From positions 650,676 through 714,675 of the forward strand of contig CATQHL010000001.1 of assembly GCA_958295925.1 (NCBI GenBank): a DNA stretch of 64,000 nucleotides, written 5' to 3'. Of the stretch, positions 46,413 to 55,141 are shown piece after piece. Under the pieces are notes generated by a model. It was not told the DNA's origin, did no database searches, and was given only the letters and a program-made list of their open reading frames with translations. Positions within the stretch are counted from its first letter, which is position 1. Each line of letters starts with the position of its first letter. This DNA comes from an uncultured Acidimicrobiales bacterium. GTDB taxonomy: Bacteria > Actinomycetota > Acidimicrobiia > Acidimicrobiales > CATQHL01. A program made the translations under genes and the position numbers.

Positions 46413-47200
46413 ACGCAGAGCAGGCAGCCTTGGCCCTCCGGGGCGTGAGCGTGGTGCGGGAGGGTCGCTACCTGCTGCAGGACGTGGACTGGAGAGTGCT
46501 CGCTGGCCAGCGCTGGGCGATCCTGGGGCCCAACGGGGCGGGCAAGTCCACCCTCTTGAAGGTCGCATCCCTTTACCTTCACCCCACCTCGGGGGAGGTG
46601 GAGGTGCTGGGCAGGCGGCTGGGTCGCGTCGACGTGCGCAGGATGCGCCACCTGGTGGGCTACGCGGCAGCAGCCCTGTCAGATCGGATGCGGCCGAGCA
46701 TCACAGCCGAGGACGTGGTGATGACCGCCATACACGGCGCCTTGGAGCCTTGGTGGCACGACTACGGAGAGGGCGACCGCTCCAAGGCGCGAGCGCTGCT
46801 GGGGCGCGTGGGGGTTGATCACCTTGCCGGGCATTCCTTCGGCTCGCTCTCATCCGGCGAGCGTCAGCGGGTTCAGATAGCCCGGACGCTGATGAGCGAC
46901 CCCGCCCTGCTGCTTCTCGACGAGCCCACCGCCGCCTTGGACCTGGCGGGGCGAGAGAGCCTCATCCGCACGCTCGACGATCTTTGCGAAGACCCGTCCA
47001 CTCCCCCGACCGTGCTGGTCACACACCACACCGAGGAGATCCCCAAAGGGTTTGACCATGTGATGCTGCTGCGTGAGGGCCGGGTCGTGTCCGCGGGGGG
47101 GATTTCCGAAGTGCTCACGAGCACCAACCTGAGTACGTGCTTCGGGCTGGCCCTGAGTCTGGAGCGCAGGCGGGGGCGCTGGTGGGCCTACGCCGCCTAG
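46409..47200 (+). CDS. Stand-alone ABC ATPase, ModF/YlmA-like
   Basis: A 263-aa single nucleotide-binding protein: Walker A GPNGAGKST near residue 39, signature LSSGERQRV, Walker B LLLLDEPTAALD, and H-loop VTHHTEEI. No permease gene adjoins it. The short-loop pattern and the HHTEEIPKGFDHVMLLREG ending resemble YlmA/ModF-type ATPases of unclear substrate. The GTG at 46409 overlaps the stop of the exporter gene (GTGA), so it is coupled to the exporter and could serve it or act in translation or envelope quality control. Confidence 0.85.
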   Translation: MNAEQAALALRGVSVVREGRYLLQDVDWRVLAGQRWAILGPNGAGKSTLLKVASLYLHPTSGEVEVLGRRLGRVDVRRMRHLVGYAAAALSDRMRPSITAEDVVMTAIHGALEPWWHDYGEGDRSKARALLGRVGVDHLAGHSFGSLSSGERQRVQIARTLMSDPALLLLDEPTAALDLAGRESLIRTLDDLCEDPSTPPTVLVTHHTEEIPKGFDHVMLLREGRVVSAGGISEVLTSTNLSTCFGLALSLERRRGRWWAYAA

Positions 47201-47222
47201 CTGATCCCAGGAAGGGGCGCAA

Positions 47223-50200
47223 ATGACCAATCGGCCCGCCCTCCCTCATTTCGTCGCCCTCGACACAGAAACCAACGGCCTCGACTTCAACGCCCCGGGG
47301 TTCAGGCTGCTGGAGGTCGGGGCGTGCCGCTTCGAGGACGGCCGGGCGGCGGCCTCCTTCCAGCGGATTCTGGCGGGTGCTGAGGAAGAGCATGTTCGCA
47401 AACGACTACCCGGCCTGACCGAAAGCGAACTCCACTCCGCCATCGCCCCAAGAGAAGCACTGGCAGGGCTCGCAGATTTCTGCGGACGGCTTCCCGTGGT
47501 GGCGCACTACGGGCCCTCCTTCGACTTCCAAGCACTCGACGACTGGGCGAAGCTCCACGGCGCACCCCGGCTGGAAGGGTCAAGGCTGGACAGCATTGAG
47601 CTCGCACTTCTGGCTGCGCCCCGCTCGGGAGCACTCATCCCGCCCAACAACGACGGCAGCACCCCGCCGCGAGGACACAACCTGGACGACATCTGCGACT
47701 GGCTGGGCGTAATCCAGCCCGAACCGCGGCACCGCGCCCTGCCCGACGCCCAAGCCGCCGGGGAGGTCGTGTCCAAACTGGTTGAACTGCTGAACGAGGA
47801 ACTGCCAGTCCGCAGCCTGCAACGACGGCTCATGCATCGCGGCGGCCACCCCTGGGCGGCCTTCCTGGCACCTGCGCCAGCCGGAGTCATGTCACTGGCG
47901 GAAGCCCTGCCTGGCCCGCAACCGGAGCCTCTGAATGCAGAGGCCCAGGAACGCCCGCAGTTCGATCCGGAATCAGCCGCCGCCGCGCTTGACGAGGGCG
48001 GCGTCCTCCTTAGACACCCCCGCCGCTACCGCCCTGAGCAGAAACGCATGGCCAAGAGGGTGGCGGACGCCCTGAGCGGCGGGCAGACGTCGCTCATCGA
48101 GGCGCCCACCGGCACGGGCAAGACGCTGGCGTACCTTGTGCCTGCGCTGGCATTCTCCCGCTCCGCCGAAGGAGAGGACGCCACGGTTGCCGTGAGCATC
48201 CACACGAAGGTGCTGCAGGACCAGGTTGTGAGCGTGCTCATGGAGCTGCAGGAGACCCTGGGGAGATTTTCCTGGGCGGTGCTCAAGGGTGCGGCCAACT
48301 ACCTCTCGCTGCCTGACCTGGCCGACGAATTGGACGAGTTCGCCCCAGAGATGTCAGACTTTGCCGAGGAGTTGGACAACGATTCCGCAGGGAATTTTGA
48401 GGAGGAATCGGACGAACGGGCGCAGGAATCGGCTCAAGCAGCCGAAGCCTGGACGCTGGCGGCGATAGTCGGATGGGTGTCCCAAACGCCCACCGGCGAC
48501 TGGGAAGACCTCACCGACTGGCTTCTGAGGGAGCGCTCCGAGGGCTTCCCCGCCCTGCGCTGGCGAGTTTCCTGCGGGGACTCGATCGGCGTGCCCATCA
48601 CAAGGCTTGAGCAGATCTGCTTTCACCGGCGCGCCAGGGCGGCCATCTCACAGGCCGACATAACGGTGCTGAACCACGCCGTGCTGCTGAGTGCCCGGAC
48701 GGTGGCCGGGGAGATCACCCACCTCGTCTGCGACGAGGCCCACAACCTCGAGGACAGCGCCACCTCCGCCTTCTCAGAGTCGGTGGGCGAGGCGTCGCTG
48801 CAGCGCCTTTTCGGGATACTTGGCGACAATCGAGGGCGCGGCCTGCTTCGGCGCTACCGGGAATACTGCCAAAGCGCGGAGTCGCAGCCGATCGACGATG
48901 AGCACGAGGCATCCGAAACCGACGATGCGGAAGCCGAGACGGTCGACGAGCGACTGCAGCTCATCCGAGACTCACTGGCCAACACTGCAGCTCGGGCCAA
49001 AGAATTCGCCAGGGAACTCAAGAGATACGTGCTCAGCAGGGCGGAGGTAGGCCGTGAGGCGGCAGCGCTCTACGGGATTGAGTATCGCATCAGCGCAGGG
49101 TTTGACGTCCGTGGAGTGGACTACCTGGGAGTGCGTCGCTTAGCCCGCTCGCTGGGAGACGCCCTCGCAGAGGTGTCAGTCGGGCTGAATCGGCTGCAAG
49201 TCCCTCACCTTGGCAGGCAGGCCAGCGAGCAGGAAAGTCTGCGGGCACGCCGTCTGGAAATTCAGATCGCCGGGGCCGGAAGGGAGCTCGGGAATGCCGC
49301 CAAAACCCTGCGCTCGACGGTCTATGCGAAAAAGGAAGACGAGTTCGTGAGCGTCGCTGCCCTGGAATCCAAGCTGGAGTCCGGCCAGCCGCCGAAACCG
49401 CCGAAAAAGGCATCCCTGCCCCGCAGCGACTCGGAAGCAGACTTCACCTGGGAGCTGAGGCGCATGCCAATTGACGTCTCGAAACACCTGAGGAATCTCT
49501 GGCAGGGCCTTCAGGCTGCCATGCTCACTTCGGCCACGTTGCGCGTGAACGGCAGTTTCTCGTACATAGTGGACAGGCTTGGGCTTGAAGCCACCAATCC
49601 GCTGGACCTGCCGAGCCCCTTCAAGGACATCTCTCAGAATCTCCTGGTGGTGCTGCCAGGTCACCTGCCTCTTCCCCGAGGATCGCTGCTCGATGAATTC
49701 GGGTCGGCGGCGGCAGAAGAGCTCGCCCGCCTGTTCCTGCTTTCCGGCGGCGGCGGAATGGGGCTGTTCACTGCCCGAAAGCGAATGCTGACAGCGAGAG
49801 ACCACCTCCGCCCGCTGATGGAAAGCCGCGACATCGAAGTGCTGTGTCAGGGGGATCAGGCTGCGATGAAGCTCATCGAGCGCATGCGCACACGCACCGA
49901 CGCCTGCCTGCTGGGCAACAAGTCGTTCTGGGAGGGCGTTGACTTGCCAGGCGACGCCCTGCGCCTGCTCGCCATCGAAAAGCTCCCCTTCCCGCGCTAC
50001 GGCGACCCGCTGACGGCGGCCCGCATAACACACCTGGAGCGCGCCGGCAGGGACGGCTTCGCCGACTACATCGTGCCTCAGGCCGTACTGGCGTTCGCCC
50101 AGGGGGCTGGGAGGCTCATCCGCACCGAGGACGACCGCGGCGCCCTCCTGGTGCTTGATCGGCGGATGCGGCTGCCGATGTCCTACAACTCCAGCTTCCT

Positions 50201-52427
50201 CTCGGCGCTGCCCGAGGGCTGCGAACCGCTTCTGCCCTCAGAGGCCGCGGATGGCTACGAGGCCATCGCCAGGCACCTGGGGGTGGACTGGAACGAGGAT
50301 GTGCGAGCCGAGTTGGCGGGGCTGCCAGCGGTGGGCGACGGGCAGTCATTCGACGATCTGCGTCTTGACGCCAGGCAGCGCAACAACCCGGAACTGGTAG
50401 AGAGCAGGCTCTTGGAAGCCCGCGAGCGCCTGGGCTTGAGCCACTGGAGGCCGCTCCAGCGCGAGTTGATGCTGAAACTTCTTCTGGGCGCGGGCGCCGA
50501 CGTCCTGGCGGTTATGCCCACCGGCAGCGGCAAGTCGCTCATCTTTCAGCTTCCTGCGGCGCTGATGGCTGGCGTCACGATCGTGACCTCGCCGTTGATC
50601 GCCCTGATGCGCGACCAGGTAGACACGCTGCGCAGTCGTGGCCACTACTGGGTTGCAGCCGTCTATTCCGGGCAGTCGCAGACCGAGCAGCTGGAAATTT
50701 TCCGGGGTGCTGCGTCAGGCCGCTACAGGCTGCTTTACGTCTCCCCGGAACGGCTCTGGCTGACATCCTTTCATGAGGCGCTGCGCGACGTGGAAATCAG
50801 CCTGGTGGTGGTGGACGAGGCCCACTGCATATCCGCCTGGGGGCAGAACTTTCGCCCGGAGTACTCGCTGATTACCAGGGCGGTAAGGGAGTTGGTGGGC
50901 AGCCAAAGGGAGCGACCCCCCATCGTGGCCCTGACAGCCACGGCGACTCGCAGGACAGCAGAAGACATTCAAGAGCGGCTGGGGCTGCGGCTTGCCGACG
51001 GAACGGACGCCGCACATCCCGACCGTCCCGAACTTCGTTACTTCGTGGAGGACTGCGAGGACTTCGACGAAAGGCGCAGGCGTGTTCTGGAGGTGCTGCG
51101 CGCCTACCGGGGCCGCTCGGCCATCGTGTACGTCCCCCGACGCAGGGACGCCGCGGCGCTCGCCTCACTGCTGAGCGCCGACCGCCACGCCGCTGCGGCC
51201 TACCACGCAGGCCTCAAGCCGCATCGACGCAAAATGGTCGAGGAGGCGTTCCGCCACGGCGAAGTGGACGTGGTGGTGAGCACCAGCGCCTTCGGCATGG
51301 GCATAGACAAGCCCGACGTCGCACTGGTGCTACACCTGGAGATGCCGCAGTCGATCGAGGACTACGTTCAGGAGACCGGGCGGGCTGCGAGGGGAGCGGC
51401 CTCCGGCGACGGCCCTCCCGCGGGGGATTGCGTTTTGTTGAGGACGCCGCGCGACTGCCACATTCACCGGTATTTCGTCGAGATGTCCGCCCCTGTCTTG
51501 GAGGTGGTTCAGGAGGTCTGGGATGCGTATTGCGACAAACGAATCCTGCCCGCAGCGTCGGTTTTCGGGCATTCCGAAGACCGTAAAGCCGACGACGTCG
51601 CAGCCGCCCTGCTGCTGCTCGAGGAGCACGGCTCGCTGAAGCGTCGCCCAGACAGGTACTGGCTCTGCGCGGTGACTGTTCCAGACGACTGGCAACAGCG
51701 GTTGAGGCCGACGAGCGCCCCGAATCTTGGAAGGTTCGTAAAGCGCATCATGAGATTCGCAGGAGAGCCCTTCATTCTTCCTGAGGAGTGCGACACCCAG
51801 GGTTGGAATTACGACGAAGCCGAACGGGCGCTGCTGCAGGCAGACAGGGACGAGGTGCTTACCATTCGCGTCCTGGAGTACGCGATGGAGGTCGACGTCG
51901 ACCCAGCCGCTGACCCTGACTGGGTTGCCGTTCAAGCATCCCTCGACAAGCAGCGGCAAAGGTTCAAGCGACGCTCGGATCAGGCCAAGGCATTCGCCCG
52001 AAGCGATAAGCGGTGCAGACGGGCGCGACTGCTAGAGCACCTCTCGGCCAACTCGGCGGAACGCTGCGAGGGCTGCGACGTATGCGTGCCAAGCCTGCCG
52101 CGTCCCTGGCAGGAGCATCAGCTCGCGCCCGAGCAGATGGAGAATGCAATACCGGTAAAGCCCGTGATTAAGGCATTGATAACCAACACCGAGGACGTGG
52201 GCTTCTCAAGGGCAAACATCGCCCTCGCGCTCATCGACAAACTGCGCGAGAATCCTCCTGAAAGGCTCAAAGAACACCGCTTGCGGGGCAGCCTGGCGCA
52301 CTGCAGCCTCGGTCAGGTCAACGAGGCCATCGACGAGATGATCGACGACCGTGAAATCGCCGAGGTGGAAGAATCATTTACAAAGGACGGCGGGGAGATT
52401 CGATACGACATGCTTCGTGTTGTTTGA
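47223..52427 (+). CDS. DnaQ exonuclease-DinG helicase-RecQ helicase fusion protein
   Basis: A 1734-aa, three-enzyme protein in one uninterrupted frame. (1) DnaQ-type 3'-5' exonuclease, about 8-190, with a full DEDDh set: D14, E16, D101, H170, D175. (2) XPD/DinG-type helicase, about 260-990: Walker A APTGTGKT (about 293-300), DEAH at 504, later LTSATLRV, and the motif V/VI region FAQGAGRLIRTEDDRG. The iron-sulfur cysteines are not conserved (NYLS in place of NYLC), so it probably lacks the cluster. (3) RecQ helicase, about 1060-1440: Walker A PTGSGKS at 1099, DEAHCISAWGQNFRPEY at 1198; then a RecQ zinc site with C1598, C1615, C1618 and C1621 and a winged-helix-like end. ATG at 47223, 22 bases after the ABC ATPase gene. 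The likely role is DNA repair or processing. Confidence 0.92.
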   Translation: MTNRPALPHFVALDTETNGLDFNAPGFRLLEVGACRFEDGRAAASFQRILAGAEEEHVRKRLPGLTESELHSAIAPREALAGLADFCGRLPVVAHYGPSFDFQALDDWAKLHGAPRLEGSRLDSIELALLAAPRSGALIPPNNDGSTPPRGHNLDDICDWLGVIQPEPRHRALPDAQAAGEVVSKLVELLNEELPVRSLQRRLMHRGGHPWAAFLAPAPAGVMSLAEALPGPQPEPLNAEAQERPQFDPESAAAALDEGGVLLRHPRRYRPEQKRMAKRVADALSGGQTSLIEAPTGTGKTLAYLVPALAFSRSAEGEDATVAVSIHTKVLQDQVVSVLMELQETLGRFSWAVLKGAANYLSLPDLADELDEFAPEMSDFAEELDNDSAGNFEEESDERAQESAQAAEAWTLAAIVGWVSQTPTGDWEDLTDWLLRERSEGFPALRWRVSCGDSIGVPITRLEQICFHRRARAAISQADITVLNHAVLLSARTVAGEITHLVCDEAHNLEDSATSAFSESVGEASLQRLFGILGDNRGRGLLRRYREYCQSAESQPIDDEHEASETDDAEAETVDERLQLIRDSLANTAARAKEFARELKRYVLSRAEVGREAAALYGIEYRISAGFDVRGVDYLGVRRLARSLGDALAEVSVGLNRLQVPHLGRQASEQESLRARRLEIQIAGAGRELGNAAKTLRSTVYAKKEDEFVSVAALESKLESGQPPKPPKKASLPRSDSEADFTWELRRMPIDVSKHLRNLWQGLQAAMLTSATLRVNGSFSYIVDRLGLEATNPLDLPSPFKDISQNLLVVLPGHLPLPRGSLLDEFGSAAAEELARLFLLSGGGGMGLFTARKRMLTARDHLRPLMESRDIEVLCQGDQAAMKLIERMRTRTDACLLGNKSFWEGVDLPGDALRLLAIEKLPFPRYGDPLTAARITHLERAGRDGFADYIVPQAVLAFAQGAGRLIRTEDDRGALLVLDRRMRLPMSYNSSFLSALPEGCEPLLPSEAADGYEAIARHLGVDWNEDVRAELAGLPAVGDGQSFDDLRLDARQRNNPELVESRLLEARERLGLSHWRPLQRELMLKLLLGAGADVLAVMPTGSGKSLIFQLPAALMAGVTIVTSPLIALMRDQVDTLRSRGHYWVAAVYSGQSQTEQLEIFRGAASGRYRLLYVSPERLWLTSFHEALRDVEISLVVVDEAHCISAWGQNFRPEYSLITRAVRELVGSQRERPPIVALTATATRRTAEDIQERLGLRLADGTDAAHPDRPELRYFVEDCEDFDERRRRVLEVLRAYRGRSAIVYVPRRRDAAALASLLSADRHAAAAYHAGLKPHRRKMVEEAFRHGEVDVVVSTSAFGMGIDKPDVALVLHLEMPQSIEDYVQETGRAARGAASGDGPPAGDCVLLRTPRDCHIHRYFVEMSAPVLEVVQEVWDAYCDKRILPAASVFGHSEDRKADDVAAALLLLEEHGSLKRRPDRYWLCAVTVPDDWQQRLRPTSAPNLGRFVKRIMRFAGEPFILPEECDTQGWNYDEAERALLQADRDEVLTIRVLEYAMEVDVDPAADPDWVAVQASLDKQRQRFKRRSDQAKAFARSDKRCRRARLLEHLSANSAERCEGCDVCVPSLPRPWQEHQLAPEQMENAIPVKPVIKALITNTEDVGFSRANIALALIDKLRENPPERLKEHRLRGSLAHCSLGQVNEAIDEMIDDREIAEVEESFTKDGGEIRYDMLRVV

Positions 52428-52555
52428 ATTATCGGCAGTGTGGACGCAGGTCTGATGTTCGGTCATTCCTTGTTAGAGAGGGGTGTAGCGGGGGGTAATG
52501 TGGAAGGGCAGCCACTTGGCCTGTTTGTTGCTTCCTGCCCCCCGTCGAAAATCAA
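52428..52555. other. Intergenic region before the UvrD-type helicase
   Basis: 128 bases with no gene. It contains a short GGGCAG/CTGCCC inverted repeat but no convincing promoter or terminator. The next start codon has no ribosome-binding site in front of it. Confidence 0.4.
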
Positions 52556-54406
52556 ATGGCATTCCTGATACCTGAAAACCTGCCTTCCCGCAGCGACGTG
52601 CCCGCCCGATTTCAATCGATCGCCGCGGCTTTGCGCGATCAGCTCGACGACGCCGCAACGGTCTGGCTGGAAAACCTGGCGGTGGAGGCTCAGCTCAACC
52701 TTCCGTTGACTGGTTCCCCGGACATTGAGCAGGAAAAGCCGTTTCTGGCGGTGGCGGTGCCGGGATCGGGGCTGTTGCTGATCGACGTTCTGGAAGGTGG
52801 CAGGCGCGCCCTCGACAGGACATTGAGACAGCGACTCGGGAACAACACCGTGGACAACGCAATCAGGAGGCTGCGCGGCTTGAGCCGCCCGGGCCTGAGT
52901 CGTCTGCGCCAGAACCACGAAGGCGGCACACCCGACTTTCAGGTAGTGCTGGCGGTGGCCGCCCCGCACGTGAACAGGTCGGCCGCCCCCAGTCTGGCAG
53001 CCGACTCAGCCAGGAAAATCCTCTTCACCGAGGACTGCGCCCGACTTGACAAGGCCATCCCTGAATTGTTCTCAGGCGGCCGCAGAGCCAGCGCCTCCGG
53101 CGCCGAAAATGAGCGCAGGACAATCAGCGCTGCTCTTCACCCTGAGATCGTGATCATCGGAAAGGGGGACCCGCCCGAACAAGGCAGGCTGGCGCTGCGA
53201 CAGTCACATGACTACGACAAAAAGAATGTCGTCAAGACGCTGGATCGTGATCAGGAACTGCTGGCCCGCTGGATTGGAGGCGGCTACCGGGTCATCAAGG
53301 GCGTTGCAGGCAGCGGCAAGACGCTCGTGCTGGTCAGCCGCGCCAAGCTGATCGGCAGCGCATTGCCCAACAGGCGCGTCCTGCTTACCTGCTACAACCG
53401 CGTGCTGGCCGACACGCTGGCTCAGCAACTAAAGGACTACCCCAGCGTGACAGTCAAGAACATCGACCGCCTGCCCTTTGACAGCGACTGGAATAGCCAC
53501 ATTCGAAGCAAGATCGGCAAGGCGCCCGACTATTCCAGCAGCGGCGACCAAGATGACGATCAATACACCGCACGAGTAGAGACCTGCATTCAGTTCCTCA
53601 AGCAAAATCCTCAGGCCGGATTTTTTGACGTCGTACTTGTAGACGAGGCGCAGGACTTCGACCCCAGGCGACTGGAGTTCGCCTACTGCCTACTAAATCC
53701 CGAGGCTGAGGACTTCATAGTCGCGCGCGACGCCGCGCAGAATGTGTACAGGCGCCCTGAGTGGATACCCCCGGGAACTTCTGGGCGAGGGCGCACCAAG
53801 TTCCTGAACGTCAACTACCGCAACACTCAACAAATACTGTTCACGGCTTTCAAGCTTCTGCTCCGCGGCCAAGGGGACAAACTTGATAGGAGGGCAGACC
53901 CTGAAATCGCTGATGTGATCATTCCACCTAAAGCCGCACTAAGGAAAGGCCCCGCCCCGGAAGTTGTGGTAGTCGGCCCATCAACAGAAACCCGTGCGAT
54001 AACCGACCGAATCCTGGAGTTGGGCAGAAACGGGGTTCGCTGGGACAGCATCGCCGTCCTCTGCGGCAACAGTAGACAGCAAAGCAGACTTGAACGGAGT
54101 CTTCGGCAAAAAGACATCCCCGTCATCAATACCTCAGATCCAGGACAGCGGGACAGGGCTGCTACCACCACCAACCACGTAATTGTCGCATCCCTGCGTC
54201 ACTTGAAAGGACTTGAGTTTCCCCACGTGTTCCTTTCCGGCCTCTCAGACATAAGCGTGTCTGAAGGCGAAGACGACGAAAAGGCCGTCCGTCGTTCGCT
54301 TTATGTTGCTATGACAAGATCAACTCAATGCCTGACAATCATGGTGAGCGGCGACGAACCATACCTGCGCGAGCTACAGGAAATCATCAACGAACTTCCC
54401 CCCTAG
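52556..54406 (+). CDS. UvrD/Rep-type superfamily 1 helicase with a nuclease-related N-terminal region
   Basis: A 616-aa protein. The N-terminal region (about 1-230) resembles NERD-type modules placed ahead of SF1 helicases, with strands such as FLAVAVPGSGLLLIDVLEGG, though nuclease residues are not certain. The helicase core has Walker A GVAGSGKT (249-256), DEAQD (363-367), the NYRNTQQI motif, and a C-terminal LRHLKGLEFPHVFLSG and LYVAMTRS (motif VI). ATG at 52556 without a clear ribosome-binding site. It lies just downstream of the DnaQ-DinG-RecQ gene and next to the foreign TIGR04141-type gene, so repair or phage-defence roles are both possible. Confidence 0.82.
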   Translation: MAFLIPENLPSRSDVPARFQSIAAALRDQLDDAATVWLENLAVEAQLNLPLTGSPDIEQEKPFLAVAVPGSGLLLIDVLEGGRRALDRTLRQRLGNNTVDNAIRRLRGLSRPGLSRLRQNHEGGTPDFQVVLAVAAPHVNRSAAPSLAADSARKILFTEDCARLDKAIPELFSGGRRASASGAENERRTISAALHPEIVIIGKGDPPEQGRLALRQSHDYDKKNVVKTLDRDQELLARWIGGGYRVIKGVAGSGKTLVLVSRAKLIGSALPNRRVLLTCYNRVLADTLAQQLKDYPSVTVKNIDRLPFDSDWNSHIRSKIGKAPDYSSSGDQDDDQYTARVETCIQFLKQNPQAGFFDVVLVDEAQDFDPRRLEFAYCLLNPEAEDFIVARDAAQNVYRRPEWIPPGTSGRGRTKFLNVNYRNTQQILFTAFKLLLRGQGDKLDRRADPEIADVIIPPKAALRKGPAPEVVVVGPSTETRAITDRILELGRNGVRWDSIAVLCGNSRQQSRLERSLRQKDIPVINTSDPGQRDRAATTTNHVIVASLRHLKGLEFPHVFLSGLSDISVSEGEDDEKAVRRSLYVAMTRSTQCLTIMVSGDEPYLRELQEIINELPP

Positions 54407-54407
54407 G

Positions 54408-54423
54408 CGTCAAAGGTTTGACG
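54408..54423. terminator. Short dyad just after the helicase stop
   Basis: CGTCAAAGGTTTGACG is a perfect inverted repeat 2 bases after the helicase stop, between convergent genes. The loop would be only a few bases and no T-tract follows, so a terminator role is tentative. Confidence 0.25.
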
Positions 54424-54498
54424 GCAACTGGAATCCCCCTTCTCCTGTCGCCACAAGCCTCTATTCGCCTCAAGCCCTTGCTCTCGCACAGGGACTCT

Positions 54499-55134
54499 TC
54501 ACGGCGAAGGCTGAATCAACAAAAGCACCCCTGCCGACAGCGACACTGCCGCCTTCTCCCCCGTCATCTCGTTGCTGACGCCGCGGGTGCTGCCCGTCGG
54601 GAGCGTCTCGCCTCGCAGCGCCCATCGCAATCCGGAAGTTTGAACGTCGAGAGCGGAGCCGCCAAGCGGAATCAGGCTCACCGTCTGCCCCCTGCTGCCG
54701 GCGATTTCCTGCCGTCTGCGCACCACCCAAAGCCGAGCCTCGCCCATCAGCGCGTCGACAGCCACGTCCGAGAGGTCGTCACTTCCCAGAATCGCCACGT
54801 TGGCCAGCAGATGGTCGAGCCTCCCGCCAAAGCCGCCTATGAGAGTTATCCGGTCGGCGCCGCTGTCGCGGGCATCCCTCAACGCCAAATCGAGGTCGGT
54901 GGCATCCTTGTCCACGGGATGGCGCCGTTGCCGAGATGCCGCGGCCAGAGCCTGCGGCGACACCGAATCGAAGTCGCCCACAATCATGTCCACTCGCAGT
55001 CCCAGAGAAAGCGCCACGTCGGCCCCGGAGTCGGCGGCCACCACAAGGTCGGGAGGCGAGGACTCTCTCAGCGCCTCAAGCCGCTCCACACCAGGCGGCT
55101 CCCCGCCCGCCACCACCCAGACGCAAAGCCCCAC
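54499..55134 (-). CDS. Thiamine pyrophosphokinase-like protein
   Basis: A 211-aa protein of the thiamin pyrophosphokinase family, which makes TPP from thiamine and ATP. Seen: AADSGADVALSLGL, VGDFDSVSP, KDATDLDLAL and GGFGGRLDHLLANVAIL, the complete catalytic set. The C-terminal B1-binding domain is recognisable. The start is GTG at 55134, only 7 bases after the end of the AT-rich gene upstream, so the natural upstream neighbourhood was probably displaced by that insertion. Its expression may now depend on the foreign gene's transcript. Confidence 0.85.
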   Translation of the reverse strand: MGLCVWVVAGGEPPGVERLEALRESSPPDLVVAADSGADVALSLGLRVDMIVGDFDSVSPQALAAASRQRRHPVDKDATDLDLALRDARDSGADRITLIGGFGGRLDHLLANVAILGSDDLSDVAVDALMGEARLWVVRRRQEIAGSRGQTVSLIPLGGSALDVQTSGLRWALRGETLPTGSTRGVSNEMTGEKAAVSLSAGVLLLIQPSP

Positions 55135-55141
55135 TACGAGG

